A DNA stretch of 64,000 nucleotides from Eleginops maclovinus (lineage: Eukaryota; Chordata; Actinopteri; Perciformes; Eleginopidae): the NCBI RefSeq assembly GCF_036324505.1, contig NC_086354.1, forward strand, positions 24,372,707 through 24,436,706, in the 5' to 3' direction. Within the stretch, counting starts at the first letter, position 1; each line of letters opens with the position of its first letter. Below, piece after piece: positions 21,917 to 33,422 of this stretch. Position numbers and translations under genes: made by a program. Under the pieces are notes generated by a model. That model made no database searches and had not been told where the DNA came from. It saw only the letters and a program-made list of their open reading frames with translations.

Positions 21917-22957
21917 AGTTCTACCTTCATGTACGGTAAACTGTGGCTGTGGGACTAAGACACACAATGAGGTTTCCACCAACAACTCTGTATTCTAGTG
22001 ATGATTTATTTATGGGAACTTATGGTGCCTTTAAAGAACAGGTGGCATTGCTGATGGGAGGGTGAACCGGGTTATCTGTTGGCAGTTATAAATGAACCAA
22101 GAACATGCAGGTGGACCGGATATTCAAGATGTGCTAACAACAGAACAATAAAGGGCGTGAATCAACAAATACCAACGATCATCGAGAGCTGAGAATAAAC
22201 ACAACACAAGAGAAGAAGAAGACACACTTTATTAATCCCTTACAGGGAAATTGCTTTCTAAGGGACAAGAAAGAGAGAAAGTGAAATGCAGAATAAATGC
22301 AAGAGTCACATCGTTTATGCAGCTTGATGTAGGTGTGTGTGTGTGTGTCTGAACATAATGCTGTTCTTGAGTTTATGAGCAGACTTTGTAGACCTGGTGT
22401 AGGTTACATTAAACCATTTAGAATAAAGAGACAGATCAACATGAAGACAGGTTCTTGGTGTTTGCTGTGTGTAGCTTTGTCATCCTGTCCATGATTCATT
22501 GTGTATGGTTGGTCTCTCTGTAAACACATCAACTACACATTTCTTTAACCATTGAAGGTGTTTTACTCATAACTATCTAGAGTCTAAGAATGAAAGGTTC
22601 TGTTTGTTGTAGAGTTTGTGATTTTGGATGTAGGGTCTAGTAAACACTCAGCAGAACATGTCATTTCTCTTGTTCATATTAAGACAGGACTGCATTCAAA
22701 CACATTAAAGAACATCACTCAAAATCTGAGTTTACCATCAAAGCTTTCCATTAAAGCTAAATTAATCAAACTTGTGAACTTAAAACGTCTTCTCTGGATT
22801 CTATGGGTCATATAAAAATCATTGTCTCAAACAGTCCCTCAACTCTCTGTCTTTACTTCTCTTGTTCTGTTTATGAAGAGAAAGATGTTATACTTTTTAA
22901 TCTCTGAATCATCCCATCGTAGCTGAGCTTCAGGCTGTGGCGTCAGCAGTGTGTAGG
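21917..22957. repeat. Duplicated upstream block, copy 1 (locus F)
   Basis: From AGTTCTACCTTCATGTACGG to the F promoter this DNA matches about 29770-30952 (locus G) and, in part, 34649-35270 (locus H). It includes a (TG)n tract near 22330 and a LINE-like tail TTTATTAATCCCTTACAGGG near 22228. A 65-codon frame inside (22618-22815) recurs at 30613 and is not supported as a gene. Confidence 0.8.
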
Positions 22958-22988
22958 TGTGGTTTGCTGCAGGAAGTCTGTATTTAAG
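22958..22988 (+). promoter_or_regulatory. Core promoter of GIMAP F: RUNX-type site and TATA-like box
   Basis: TGTGGTTT (22958-22965) and TATTTAAG (22981-22988) keep the arrangement of the other loci upstream of the ATG at 23060. Confidence 0.6.
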
Positions 22989-23059
22989 GAGGTGCTGCTG
23001 CAGACTGACTTCACTTCTTCAGCTCAGCAGCAGACCAGCTCCTCTCTCCATAGCCAACC

Positions 23060-25297
23060 ATGGCCTGCAAAAGTGCCCGAGATGGTGAGTGAATAAACTG
23101 TGTTGTTAACGATGATTGTAACTTATCTAGATACATATTTATAGATGGATAGGTGGCTTGCTGTATTTCCTGATAATGAACAGATCATTAGAGGCCAGTG
23201 AAAGAGGAAGGGAGAGAGTGAATACAAAATACATATTTCTTAAATTCCAAGCATTTTGAGAGCCTGGGTGATACACTCCCAATGCTGGGGATTCAACATT
23301 AGCTGTAACTTGATTTTATTGTATTTTCACAAGGACACATGAAGGTTTGTGTGGCATCATGTCTTTGAGCAAGGCATGTTCATTTATATGTTTCAACAAA
23401 AGGAAATTCAAAGTGCTTTACAAAAATAAAGGACGTTAACAGCATTAAAAGTGATCACATTATTAAATGACATTCAACACATTTAAAAACAGATGTGTTC
23501 CAGATGTGTGGAGCATAATTACTGAATTGCTCCATGTGTAGCTCTGCCTACAGGAAGCAGACCCGTCCCAGAGGACCTGAGGGTTCTGGATGGTTCATAA
23601 CGTAGCAGCAGATGAAAAGAGATGAAGGCAAATTATACCTTAAACAATGTTTTAGGCCCACAATGAGGAAAAGTATGAAAGGTAGAAACTAAACATGCTG
23701 CAGTGACTGTTTGTCTGAAAGGGTTTCTTATTGAAGTGGACGTACAGCTAGAGGCCTCTGCTGCACCGTTTCAGTTAGGATGTACACCGGCAGTTAAGAG
23801 GTCCAACATCCAGGCAAGATCACCGTTTAGTTTGGTTGTATTTTCCAGGTCCAGCTAACGTGTATGTTAGTTCATCATGCTGCTTCTCTCTTGCTCCAGT
23901 AGGAAACAATGTCCATTCCTGGTGCACCTCACATTTACACACCCTCTACCTTTATCACTTGACCTGCCACTCAACCAACACATGCTGGGTCTGGTGCTCA
24001 GTGCCCAAAGTGTCTACACCAATTAATACATAATAACAACAACAACAATAACAACAACAACAACAACAACAACAACAATAATAATAAACGACTTGATCAT
24101 TTTAAGACATGTACTAAACTACTTTTTTTTTCATCCCTCCCATCAGAATCAAACACATACAATAATAAGGAAATCCGGATTGTGATGGTGGGGAAGACCG
24201 AGCTGGGAAGAGCGCCACAGGAAACACCATTCTGGGAAAAAAGTCCTTTAAATCAGAGTTCGCTTTTAAATCTCTGACTAAAGAATGTGAGAAGGCCTTT
24301 GGTGTAATGAGGGACAAAGATTTGCTGTTATTGACACTCCAGGTCTGTTTGACACCAAGATTGATGAAGAGAAGACCAGGAAGAACATTGCTCAGAGCAT
24401 TTCTTATGCTTCTCCTGGACCCCATATCTTCCTGGTTGTCATCAAAGTGGGCAGATTCACAGAGGAGGAAAAGCAGACAGTGAAGAAGATTCAGGAAATC
24501 TTTGGAGAGGAAGCAGACAGATACAGCATGGTTCTCTTTACCCACGGTGACTGCTCGAAGGGAAATCTATTGAAGAGTTGTTGAAGGAAAGCAAAGAGCT
24601 GCAGGAACTTGTGGACAGATGTAACGGCCAGTACCACGTCTTCAATAATAAGGAGAAGGATCGTTCTCAGGTCAGAGAGCTGCTCAACAAGATCAGACAT
24701 ATAACAGAGAAGAACGGAGGAAGCCATTACACCACAGAAATGTTCCAGGAGGCCGAGAGGGCCATAGAGGAGGAAAAACAGAGAATCCTAAAAGAGAGAG
24801 CAGAAGAGAGACGCAAAATGGAAGAGAAACAAGAAAAGAGAATAACTAAAAAATATGAAGAAGAATTACAAAAAATCAAAGAGGAGAGGGAGAGGTTGGA
24901 AAGGCTAAATGAAGAACACCAAAGAATAATGGAGGTGGAGAAGAGAATGAGAGAATCTCTCAAAATAGAAAGAGAGGAGAAGAAGAGGAGATTAAGAAAA
25001 GAGGAGGAAAAGCTAAGAGAAACTCTCAAAAGAGAAATGGAGGAGGAGAGGAGGAGAATGAGAGCAGAGGAGGAAAGGCATAGAGAAGCTCGTGAAAGAG
25101 AAATGGAAGATAGGAGGAGAATGAGAGAAGAGGAGGAAAGGCTGAGGGAAACTCTCAAAATAGAAATGGAGGAGGAGAGGAGGAGAATGAGACAAGGGGA
25201 GGAAAGGAAGGCAAGGAAGGAAGCTGAGGACAGTTCTTTAATAATTGGCCATGTTATTAAAGCCTGCTTGTCTGCAGTGAAACTGTGGTTTTCTTGA
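23060..25297 (+). pseudogene. GIMAP locus F: three single-base deletions
   Basis: Exon 1 (23060-23084, MACKSARD) and exon 2 (24147-25297) are both recognisable. Compared with G, single bases are missing at about 24200 (inside the P-loop codons), about 24309 and about 24550. The first shift runs into a stop about 80 bases later, so only a short peptide is expected. After the third deletion the frame is restored and stays open for about 240 codons. This stretch holds an unusually long coiled coil with repeated EMEEERRRMR-type units and a tail SSLIIGHVIKACLSAVKLWFS. Either this is a recent pseudogene or the three indels are assembly errors in an otherwise good gene. Confidence 0.75.
24030..24087 (+). 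repeat. AAC/AAT trinucleotide microsatellite in the F intron
   Basis: A run of AAC units with some AAT units lies about 60 bases before the exon 2 acceptor. Confidence 0.9.
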
Positions 25298-25768
25298 TAG
25301 AGTCTGACCCTCTGGAAACCTCCTCGTTAATCTTCACAGTCCCCCTTTTTGATGTTATGGTCTGGTGTGGTTTACAGTAATATCAGGTATTTCAGAGGTG
25401 AGTTTCCATTAGCAGGGTCACAGATGGTCAGGAGACGTTACAGTTCTGAACTAAAGTCATGTGCACTGATTCCTTCTTTGATTCCTTTTGCTTTTACAAG
25501 AAAAAGAGAAAGATATATATCATGAATTAATGCTTTTAGGGTGTCGTACGGATACGTTTCCTTTGGCTTTCCACAATCACTGAAGGCGTAATGTCAACGC
25601 TGGATTTTGTAAAATGAAAGTTTAAATGTGTGTTTAATGAATTTTGTATATCAAAATGAAAAGGTTGGAAAACATTAATATGTAAAGATAAACATCTAGT
25701 GATCAATAATGCCCCGTAATAACAGACTGCTGAGTTCACATTGAGTGTGTAGTGTGCTTTTGTTGATT

Positions 25769-25774
25769 AATAAA
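25769..25774 (+). terminator. Poly(A) signal of GIMAP F
   Basis: AATAAA in TTGATTAATAAAGG, the same context as the distal signals of D and G. The intervening 3' UTR differs from theirs. Confidence 0.45.
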
Positions 25775-25844
25775 GGATCTGAAAGAGAGTTTTGAGGGTC
25801 TCAATTCATTCACCGTTAAAAGCAAACTGGAAATGAATGTGTGC

Positions 25845-26123
25845 TCAATCTGAGCATTTTAAATGTCCAAGTAACGTCAAGGATTTTCCATTATTGACCT
25901 TTATATCCAGAGAATTCCCCAAACTCATTAATGATCTGAAGAATATCTGGACTGTTCCCTTGGTTTGACCAACAGTCACAATCACTACAGCTGGTAACTC
26001 TGCACTTATTAATAGGGTCAGATTACAATATTCTACCCCAGCAGCCCCAGGTTCCACTAATGGGTCAATGTCTGAGTAGAGGTACTCCATAAGGATGCCC
26101 TTTATCCCCTTCATTATCTGCAT
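25845..26123 (-). repeat. R1 flank repeat, locus F copy
   Basis: Full copy with the 92-codon minus-strand frame, here reading VGQ where B and D have VDQ. See 5097-5375. Confidence 0.65.
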
Positions 26124-26343
26124 TAGTGATGGAGCCTTCAGCAGAAAGGATCAGATCTAGAACAGAAGTGTTTCACTCTGTGGACACATGGGGGTGCTGG
26201 AACTCAAGGGTTTGTGTCCTCTTGAATGATTCATGTAATGCTTTGTATCAGCATAATATGACTACAGACATGTTTGTTTATCAGTGCCTCAGAGGACTTT
26301 GTAGTGGCTGCAGTTCATTTCTGTCTCTCATGTGATAACTGTA

Positions 26344-27923
26344 CAGTGGGGCAAAAAAGTATTTAGTCAGCCACCAATTGTGCAAGTTCTCCCATTTAAA
26401 AAGATGAGAGGCCTGTAATTTTTATCATAGGTACACTTCAACTATGAGAGACAGAATGAGAAAACAAAATCCAGGAAATCACATTGTAGGATTTTTAAAG
26501 AATTCATTTTCAAATGATTGTGGAAAATAAGTATTTGGTCAATAACAAAAGTTCATCTCAATACTTTGTTATATACACTTTGTTGGCAATGACAGAGGTC
26601 AAACGTTTTCTGTAAGTCTTCACAAGGTTTTCACACTGTTGCTGGTATTTTGGCCCATTCCTCCATGCAGATCTCCTCTAAAGCAGTGATGTTTTGGGGC
26701 TGTCGCTGGGCAACACGGACTTTCAACTCCCTCCAAAGATTTTCTATGGGGTTGAGATCTGGAGACTGGCTAGGCCACTCCAGGACCTTGAAATGCTTCT
26801 TACGAAGCCACTCCTTCGTTGCCCTGGCGGTGTGTTTGGGATCATTGTCATGCTGAAAGACCCAGCCACGCTTCATCTTCAGTGCCCTTGCTGATGGAAG
26901 GAGGTTTTCACTCAAAATCTCACGATACATGGCCCCATTCATTCTTTCCTTTACACGGATCAGTCGTCCTGGTCCCTTTGCAGAAAAACAGCCCCAGAGC
27001 ATGATGTTTCCACCCCCATGCTTCACAGTAGGTATGGTGTTCTTTGGATGCAACTCTGCATTCTTTCTCCTCCAAATACGACGAGTTGAGTTTTTACCAA
27101 AAAGTTCTATTTTGGTTTCATCTGACCATATGACATTCTCCCAATCCTCTTCTGGATCATCCAAATGCCCTCTAGCAAACTTCAGACGGGCCTGGACATG
27201 TACTGGCTTAAGCAGGGGGACACGTCTGGAACTGCAGGATTTAAGTCCCTGGCGGCGTAGTGTGTTACTGATGGTAGCCTCTGTTACTTTGGTCCCAGCT
27301 CTCTGCAGGTCATTCACTAGGTCCCCCCGTGTGGTTCTGGGATTTTTGCTCACCGTTCTTGTGATCATTTTGACCCCACGGGGTGAGATCTTGCGTGGAG
27401 CCCCAGATGGAGGGAGATTAGCAGTGGTCTTGTATGTCTTCCATTTTCTAATAATTGCTCCCACAGTTGATTTCTTCACACCAAGCTGCTTACCTATTGC
27501 AGATTCAGTTTTCCAGCCTGGTGCAGGTCTACAATTTTGTCTCTGGTCTCCTTTGACAGCTCTTTGGTCTTGGCCATAGTGGAGTTTGGAGTATGACTGT
27601 TTGAGGTTGTGGACAGGTGTCTTTTATACTGATAACGAGTTCAAAAAGGTGCCATTAATACAGGTAACGAGTGGAGGACAGAGGAGCCTCTTAAAGAAGA
27701 AGTTACAGGTCTGTGAGAGCCAGAAATCTTGCTTGTTTGTAGGTGACCAAATACTTATTTTACAGAGGAATTTATAATTAATTCATTAAAAATCCTACAA
27801 TGTTTCCCCCATTCTGTCTCTCATAGTTGAAGTGTACCTATGATGAAAATTACAGGCATCTCTCATCTTTTTAAATGGGAGAACTTGCACAATTGGTGGC
27901 TGACTAAATACTTTTTTGCCCCA
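26344..27923 (-). mobile_element. Tc1-type transposon inserted in GIMAP flank
   Basis: Long inverted ends (CAGTGGGGCAAAAAAGTA at 26344, and TACTTTTTTGCCCCA at the right end) sit at a TA site. The equivalent site without the element is visible at about 33635, between GATAACTG and ACACTCTCAATAAGAG, so insertion followed the F/G flank duplication. The last few bases of the right end are altered. Confidence 0.92.
26631..27577 (-). pseudogene. Tc1-type transposase, broken at both ends
   Basis: The intact middle (27479-26631, 282 codons) has the N-terminal helix-turn-helix region and a DD34E catalytic triad: [16 protein letters not shown] and [11 protein letters not shown]. The natural start lies upstream at 27577 ([14 protein letters not shown]), but one missing base near 27520 puts a stop in the frame. 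At the C-terminus a two-base deletion after PATV ends the protein about 25 residues early. It is therefore not expected to be an active transposase. Confidence 0.88.
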
Positions 27924-30900
27924 TATTTAAAAGAAATGTCAAACACTCTCAATAAGAGTTGAAGCAGGTTCAGGCTTCATAATCTAAAACACCTTTTAAG
28001 TATTTAGTAAACTGATCAAAGTATTAGTGTTTTTCCTTCATCTTCACGTTGTATCACGGTGGCTTCCATGCATTTAACTAAAAGGGAAAACATCTTTAAC
28101 GTTGTTCAAAGACATTTCAGAATCAAATGCATTTAGAAAATGTAATTTTATGTTATTAAACTCAAGAAAGTCAATAAAATAATGTAACTCAATCAGTGAC
28201 TTCATTTCAAATCAGTGTGTATTCGTGTTCCTGTATTATGTATGTTGTGGGGCCCATGAGCACAGAGTGACTTGCAGAGACTTGCTTTTTGTTTAGGGGT
28301 ACAATTTTGATCTTTACAATGTAAATCCTTGCCAACATTAAAATGCTACTTATACTACTAGCACACAATAAAGACTAAAAAAGACATAAAAATCCACTCA
28401 CACAGGGACCTTATGTCACCTAATGGGTGTTTTTGGTACTTCTAGTACATCTAGCTGTTAATTCGACTGTAATACCGTCTGAATAAAAACAATAAATGTA
28501 GGCCTTACAGTATTATTTCCCTTTCTTATTCAGAGTCCCTAAAGACTGAACCACTGCTGCAATAATATATAATGATTGTAATTGTCCTCTTTAGCATTTC
28601 CTGATCTGAAGCCCCTCTCTACAGTGGCCTTCAAAATGTTTACAAATTAGCATCTTGGAAAAGATTCATATCATACAGGATATTTTTCAGATCAGCCTCA
28701 GTCAAGGTTAAGGTTAGGGTTTTGGGGAGCGCTGCGTGGTGCACGGGCTCTCAGGTACATATTTGTGTGTTTGAAAACCTGTTAAAAACTCCTTTAATAA
28801 AACCAATAAAAGTTTATAAAAACCCTGTTTGGTCTGTGAATAAAAAAGAGCAGTAACTGGAGCACAGAGAGTGTACGGCGGGATTAAAACCTGTTCTCCT
28901 GACCCCCAGGTGGGGGTAGTGTGTCCCACAACATCTGGTACAAGATCTGGTAAGTAGGCTAAAAACATCTGGCTAAAAAGACTCAGGGTTGACTTTGTTT
29001 AAAATAGGCATTCGGGTAAGATTAGGATTAAATCATAAATAATAAATACTAATAAATAAATACATAAAAGTGCTTTATAAAATAAGTGCTGTTAAAATCT
29101 CAGCAACCCAAGTGATAAGATGTAATACATAAGAAATATTAAAAATATGTAAAAATACAATATACAAAATGTGAAATATAAAATACACACATTTATAAGA
29201 CAGGGAGGGAAAATGTTCTAAAATAAAGTCAACCCGATGTCCTTAAAAGTGTTCAAAACCAGGTCAAGTTCTAGGGAGGTGGTACAGGTGAGGCATGGGA
29301 CACACATCGGATGGTGTTTTAAAAGAAAAACTTTATTAAAAATATTGTTTTAGGGTAAATCTATGTGGGAGGCTCCAACATCCATTTAAAATAAAAAATA
29401 ATGCTGGAAAGTAATAAATAAATATAAGTGAAATAAAGTAAAAATGTTTAAATAAAAGATGGGGGATTAATAATACATACAGAAAAAAGGGATAAAATAT
29501 ATGACCACCTCGTGAGGAACTTATTAAAGGGATGAATTTATTAGGGTTGGTTTTAACATTGTTAATCCTGAACTGAAGGATTTCTTCTCCTCTAACCTTG
29601 TGTAAATTATATCTTCTAAGTTTTGAAAAGATCCTGGGGTTGTGCAAAAATAAAAACCTCTCTTTTCGACTGTCCCAATCTACAAACCTCTGAGAGCCAC
29701 CTTTGAAGACTACGGGGACCTCTTTACTCTCAAAGCCTTTTTTTTTTTAAAACAATAAGTCATTTAATCTAGTTCTACCTTCATGTACGGTAAGCTGTGG
29801 TTGTGGACTATGACACACAATGAGGTTTCCACCAACAAAGTTGGCAGGAGGCCCGTGGTACAGTGTTCTTGTTGAGCTGCTTTTCAGATTACTAACAACT
29901 CTGTATTCTCTGATGATGTATTAAAAAGTGAAGTGACTCAGAAATGATTAGAAAGATTGCTCTCTTGGAACAAACACTACGAGCCAGAGTTAAAGTGCTG
30001 CTCTCTTTCTGGGAACTTATGGTGCCTTTAAAGAACAGGTGGCATTGCTGATGGGAGGGTGAACCGGGTTAGCTGTTGGCAGTTATAAATGAACCATGAA
30101 CATGCAGGTGGACCGGATATTCAAGATGTGCTAAAAACAGAACAATAAAGGGCGTGAATCAACAAATACCAACGATCATCGAGAGCTGAGAATAAACACA
30201 ACACAAGAGAAGAAGAAGACACACTTTATTAATCCCTTACAGGGAAATTGCTTTCTAAGGGACAAGAAAGAGAGAAAGTGAAATGCAGAATAAATGCAAG
30301 AGTCACATCGTTTATGCAGCTTGATGTAGGTGTGTGTGTGTGTCTGAACATAATGCTGTTCTTGAGTTTATGAGCAGACTTTGTAGACCTGGTGTAGGTT
30401 ACATTAAACCATTTAGAATAAAGAGACAGATCAACATGAAGACAGGTTCTTGGTGTTTGCTGTGTGTAGCTTTGTCATCCTGTCCATGATTCATTGTGTA
30501 TGGTTGGTCTCTCTGTAAACACATCAACTACACATTTCTTTAACCATTGAAGGTGTTTTACTCATAACTATCTAGAGTCTAAGAATGAAAGGTTCTGTTT
30601 GTTGTAGAGTTTGTGATTTTGGATGTAGGGTTTAGTAAACACTCAGCAGAACATGTCATTTCTCTTGTTCATATTAAGACAGGACTGCATTCAAACACAT
30701 TAAAGAACATCACTCAAAATCTGAGTTTACCATCAAAGCTTTCCATTAAAGCTAAATTAATCAAACTTGTGAACTTAAAACGTCTTCTCTGGATTCTATG
30801 GGTCATATAAAAATCATTGTCTCAAACAGTCCCTCAACTCTCTGTCTTTACTTCTCTTGTTCTGTTTATGAAGAGAAAGATGTTATACTTTTTAATCTCT

Positions 30901-30952
30901 GAATCATCCCATCGTAGCTGAGCTTCAGGCTGTGGCGTCAGCAGTGTGTAGG
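27924..30952. repeat. Duplicated flank between F and G, no gene seen
   Basis: About 27940-28721 is nearly identical to 33650-34435, and 29541-29760 to 34428-34640. About 29770-30952 repeats the upstream block of F. Between these, 28722-29548 has no partner at 34.4 kb and is flanked by TTAGGGTT on both sides. I see no gene in this A/T-rich DNA. Confidence 0.75.
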
Positions 30953-30983
30953 TGTGGTTTGCTGCAGGAAGTCTGTATTTAAG
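30953..30983 (+). promoter_or_regulatory. Core promoter of GIMAP G: RUNX-type site and TATA-like box
   Basis: TGTGGTTT (30953-30960) and TATTTAAG (30976-30983) precede the ATG at 31055, as at A, B, C and F. Confidence 0.6.
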
Positions 30984-31054
30984 GAGGTGTTGCTGCAGAC
31001 TGACTTCACTTCTTTAGCTCAGCAGCAGACCAGCTCCTCTCTCCATAGCCAACC

Positions 31055-32665
31055 ATGGCCTGCAAAATTACCCGAAATGGTGAGTGAATAAACTGTGTTG
31101 TTAACGATGATTGTAACTTATCTAGATACATATTTATAGATGGATAGGTGACTTGCTGTATTTCCTGATAATGAACAGATCATTAGAGGCCAGTGAAAGA
31201 GGAAGGGAGAGAGCCTGGGTGAAGACTGACATAAACTTACCAGGAATAATAAGAATAGTTAGGGGGAGCCAGTCAGAAGTTTGTTTGGCTCCTGATTATT
31301 TACTAAAGGCAACTAATACCCTTACCAAAGGAAAGGTAGAAACTAAACATGTTGTGGTGACCATTTGTCAAAAAGGGTTTCTTATTGAAGTGGACGTACA
31401 GCTAGTGGCCTCTGCTGCACCATCTCAGTTAGGATGTACACCGGCAGTTAAGACGTCCAACATCCAGACAAGATCACCGTTTAGTTTGGTTGTATTTCCA
31501 GTGTTTGTGTTCGTCATGCTGCCAACAAGGTCCTTCAGGATGCATCACTTGACATTAAGAGACCTTTATCACTAAACCTGCCATTCACCTAATTAATGCT
31601 CTCTATGGTGTCAATAGCGTGTACAGGAATAACTGAAAAGCATCAATTGAATGACATAATTTCTAGACGTGTTCTAGATTATTTAAACCATCTGGAGCTT
31701 TTCATCATTGTTCATGTGGTAGTTGCAACACGTTATAAATACCTAGATTGTTAAATATTTCCTCATCTTTTTCAGCCCTCCCATCAGAATCAAACACATA
31801 CAATAATAAGGAAATCCGGATTGTGATGGTGGGGAAGACCGGAGCTGGGAAGAGCGCCACAGGAAACACCATTCTGGGAAAAAAGTCCTTTAAATCAGAG
31901 TTCGCTTTTAAATCTCTGACTAAAGAATGTGCTAAGGCCTTTGGTGTAATGGAGGGACAAAGATTTGCTGTTATTGACACTCCAGGTCTGTATGACACCA
32001 AGATTGATGAAGAGAAGACCAGAAAAGATGTTGGCCAGAGCATTTCTTATGCTTCTCCTGGACCCCATATCTTCCTGATCGTCATCAGACTGGGCAGATT
32101 CACAGAGGAAGAAAAGCAGACAGTGAAGAAGATTCAGGAAATCTTTGGAGAGGAAGCAGACAGATACAGCATGGTTCTCTTTACCCACGGTGATCTGCTC
32201 GAAAGGAGACCTATTGAAGAGTTCTTGGAGCAGAGTGAAGATCTGCAGGAACTTGTAGGTAAATGTCACGGCCAGTACCACGTCTTCAATAATAAGGAGA
32301 AGGATCGTTCTCAGGTCAGAGAGCTGCTCAACAAGATCAGACATATAACAGAGAAGAACGGAGGAAGCCATTACACCACAGAAATGTTCCAGGAGGCCGA
32401 GAGGGCCATAGAGGAGGAAAAACAGAGAATCCTAAAAGAGAGAGAAGAGGAAATATGCAAACGGGTAGAGAAACAAGGAAATAGAATAGCGAAAAAGTAT
32501 GAAGAAGTAATGCAAAAAATCAAAGAGGGCCATGAGAGGATGAAAAGACGAAATGAAGATCACCAAAGAGAAATGGAGGAGGAGAAGAGGAGGATAAGAG
32601 AGGATGAGGACAGGAAGGCCAGACAGGAAGCTGAGAGAAGAACAAGTACATGTACAATTTTATAG
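31055..32665 (+). CDS. GIMAP-family GTPase, locus G, CaaX-ending (intact)
   Basis: Exon 1 (31055-31079) encodes MACKITRN and ends in phase 1 at GTGAGT. Exon 2 (31788-32665) starts after CCATCAG, giving 300 aa. P-loop GKTGAGKS is at 24-31, followed by DTPG, THGD (G4) and YHVFNN (G5). A coiled coil with KKYEEVMQKIKEGHERMKR follows. The C-terminus RRTSTCTIL is a CaaX box with final Leu, as in B, predicting geranylgeranylation and not a hydrophobic anchor. A second in-frame acceptor at 31775 (TTTTTCAG) would add four residues (ALPS). B, inverted at 5.9-7.4 kb, is the closest paralogue. Function as an immune-cell GTPase is inferred from the family. Confidence 0.88.
31153..31575 (+). other. Unrecognised 140-codon frame in intron 1 of G
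   Basis: The frame starts MLYFLIMNRSLEASERG and ends before exon 2. A 97-codon version lies in the C intron (11927-12220), and F keeps only scrambled pieces (about 23160-23830). I recognise no domain. Because the introns were duplicated as a block and F has lost the frame, this is more likely intron DNA than a gene. Confidence 0.25.
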
Positions 32666-33036
32666 ATTCATTTTTTAGATAATACCACTGAGCTGCTCTG
32701 CATGAGTCTGACCTTCTTCTGCTGGACTGCAGCTGATTTACCAAACCTGCTAGCTAATCTTCACAGCCCCCCTTTTGCATTTGATTTGTAGTAATATCAA
32801 TTATTCCCAGAGTGTGTGTTGTGATCAAATACTACTAAATACTAAACAGAGAACCAAGATGTTCACATGATAAACGTGGAGTTTATTCCTCTGACATCAA
32901 CTGAATGATGGTTTCAGATGTTGTGTTTTCATTGTTTGATTGCTTTTCTTTTACTAGAGAAAATAAGAACAGATAAACACATCATGAATTCATTTGATGA
33001 ATATACTTTAAAATGTTTTACAGATAAAAACTCCTG

Positions 33037-33073
33037 AATAAATTTCATTCATGTGCTTTTGTTGATTAATAAA
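33037..33073 (+). terminator. Poly(A) signals of GIMAP G
   Basis: AATAAA at 33037-33042 and 33068-33073, about 370-410 bases past the stop codon. The positions match those of B. Confidence 0.6.
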
Positions 33074-33143
33074 GGATCTGAAAGAGAGTTTTGAGGGTCT
33101 CAATTCATTCACCGTTAAAAGCAAACTGGAAATGAATGTGTGC

Positions 33144-33422
33144 TCAATCTGAGCATTTTAAATGTCCAAGTAACGTCAAGGATTTTCCATCATTGACCTT
33201 TATATCCAGAGAATTCCCCAAACTCATTAATGATCTGAAGAATATCTGGACTGTTCCCTTGGTTTGACCAACAGTCACAATCACTACAGCTGGTAACTCT
33301 GCACTTATTAATAGGGTCAGATTACAATATTCTACCCCAGCAGCCCCAGGTTCCCCTAATGGGTCAATGTCTGAGTAGAGGTACTCCATAAGGATGCCCT
33401 TTATCCCCTTCATTATCTGCAT
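33144..33422 (-). repeat. R1 flank repeat, locus G copy
   Basis: Full copy with the 92-codon minus-strand frame, reading LGEP, VGQ and NDG at the variable sites. See 5097-5375. Confidence 0.65.

Larger units (their letters stand above)
17141..21918 (+). pseudogene. GIMAP locus E: frameshifted and truncated
   Basis: Exon 1 (17141-17171) encodes MASDAKEAKH and ends in phase 1 at GTGAGT. The intron (about 4.1 kb) is packed with transposable elements. Exon 2 appears to start at 21306 after CCCCCTCAG and reads EPTRDQNEEL, but a base is missing around 21335 (CG where paralogues have CGG). This throws the frame off immediately before the P-loop. Downstream the GTPase domain is well preserved (GKTGVGKS, DTPG, TYDD at G4, YHVFNN) up to about 21863, where homology stops. 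Unrelated sequence ends the frame at 21918, so the coiled coil and tail are missing. Either defect alone would disable a typical GIMAP. Confidence 0.8.

Noticed and set aside
22618..22815. 65-codon frame duplicated at 30613-30810
   Set aside because: Lies in duplicated upstream DNA of F and G with no recognisable domain; similarity reflects the block duplication.
28714..29548. Telomere-like TTAGGG motifs
   Set aside because: Only isolated single units, not an array; treated as chance or as a target duplication.
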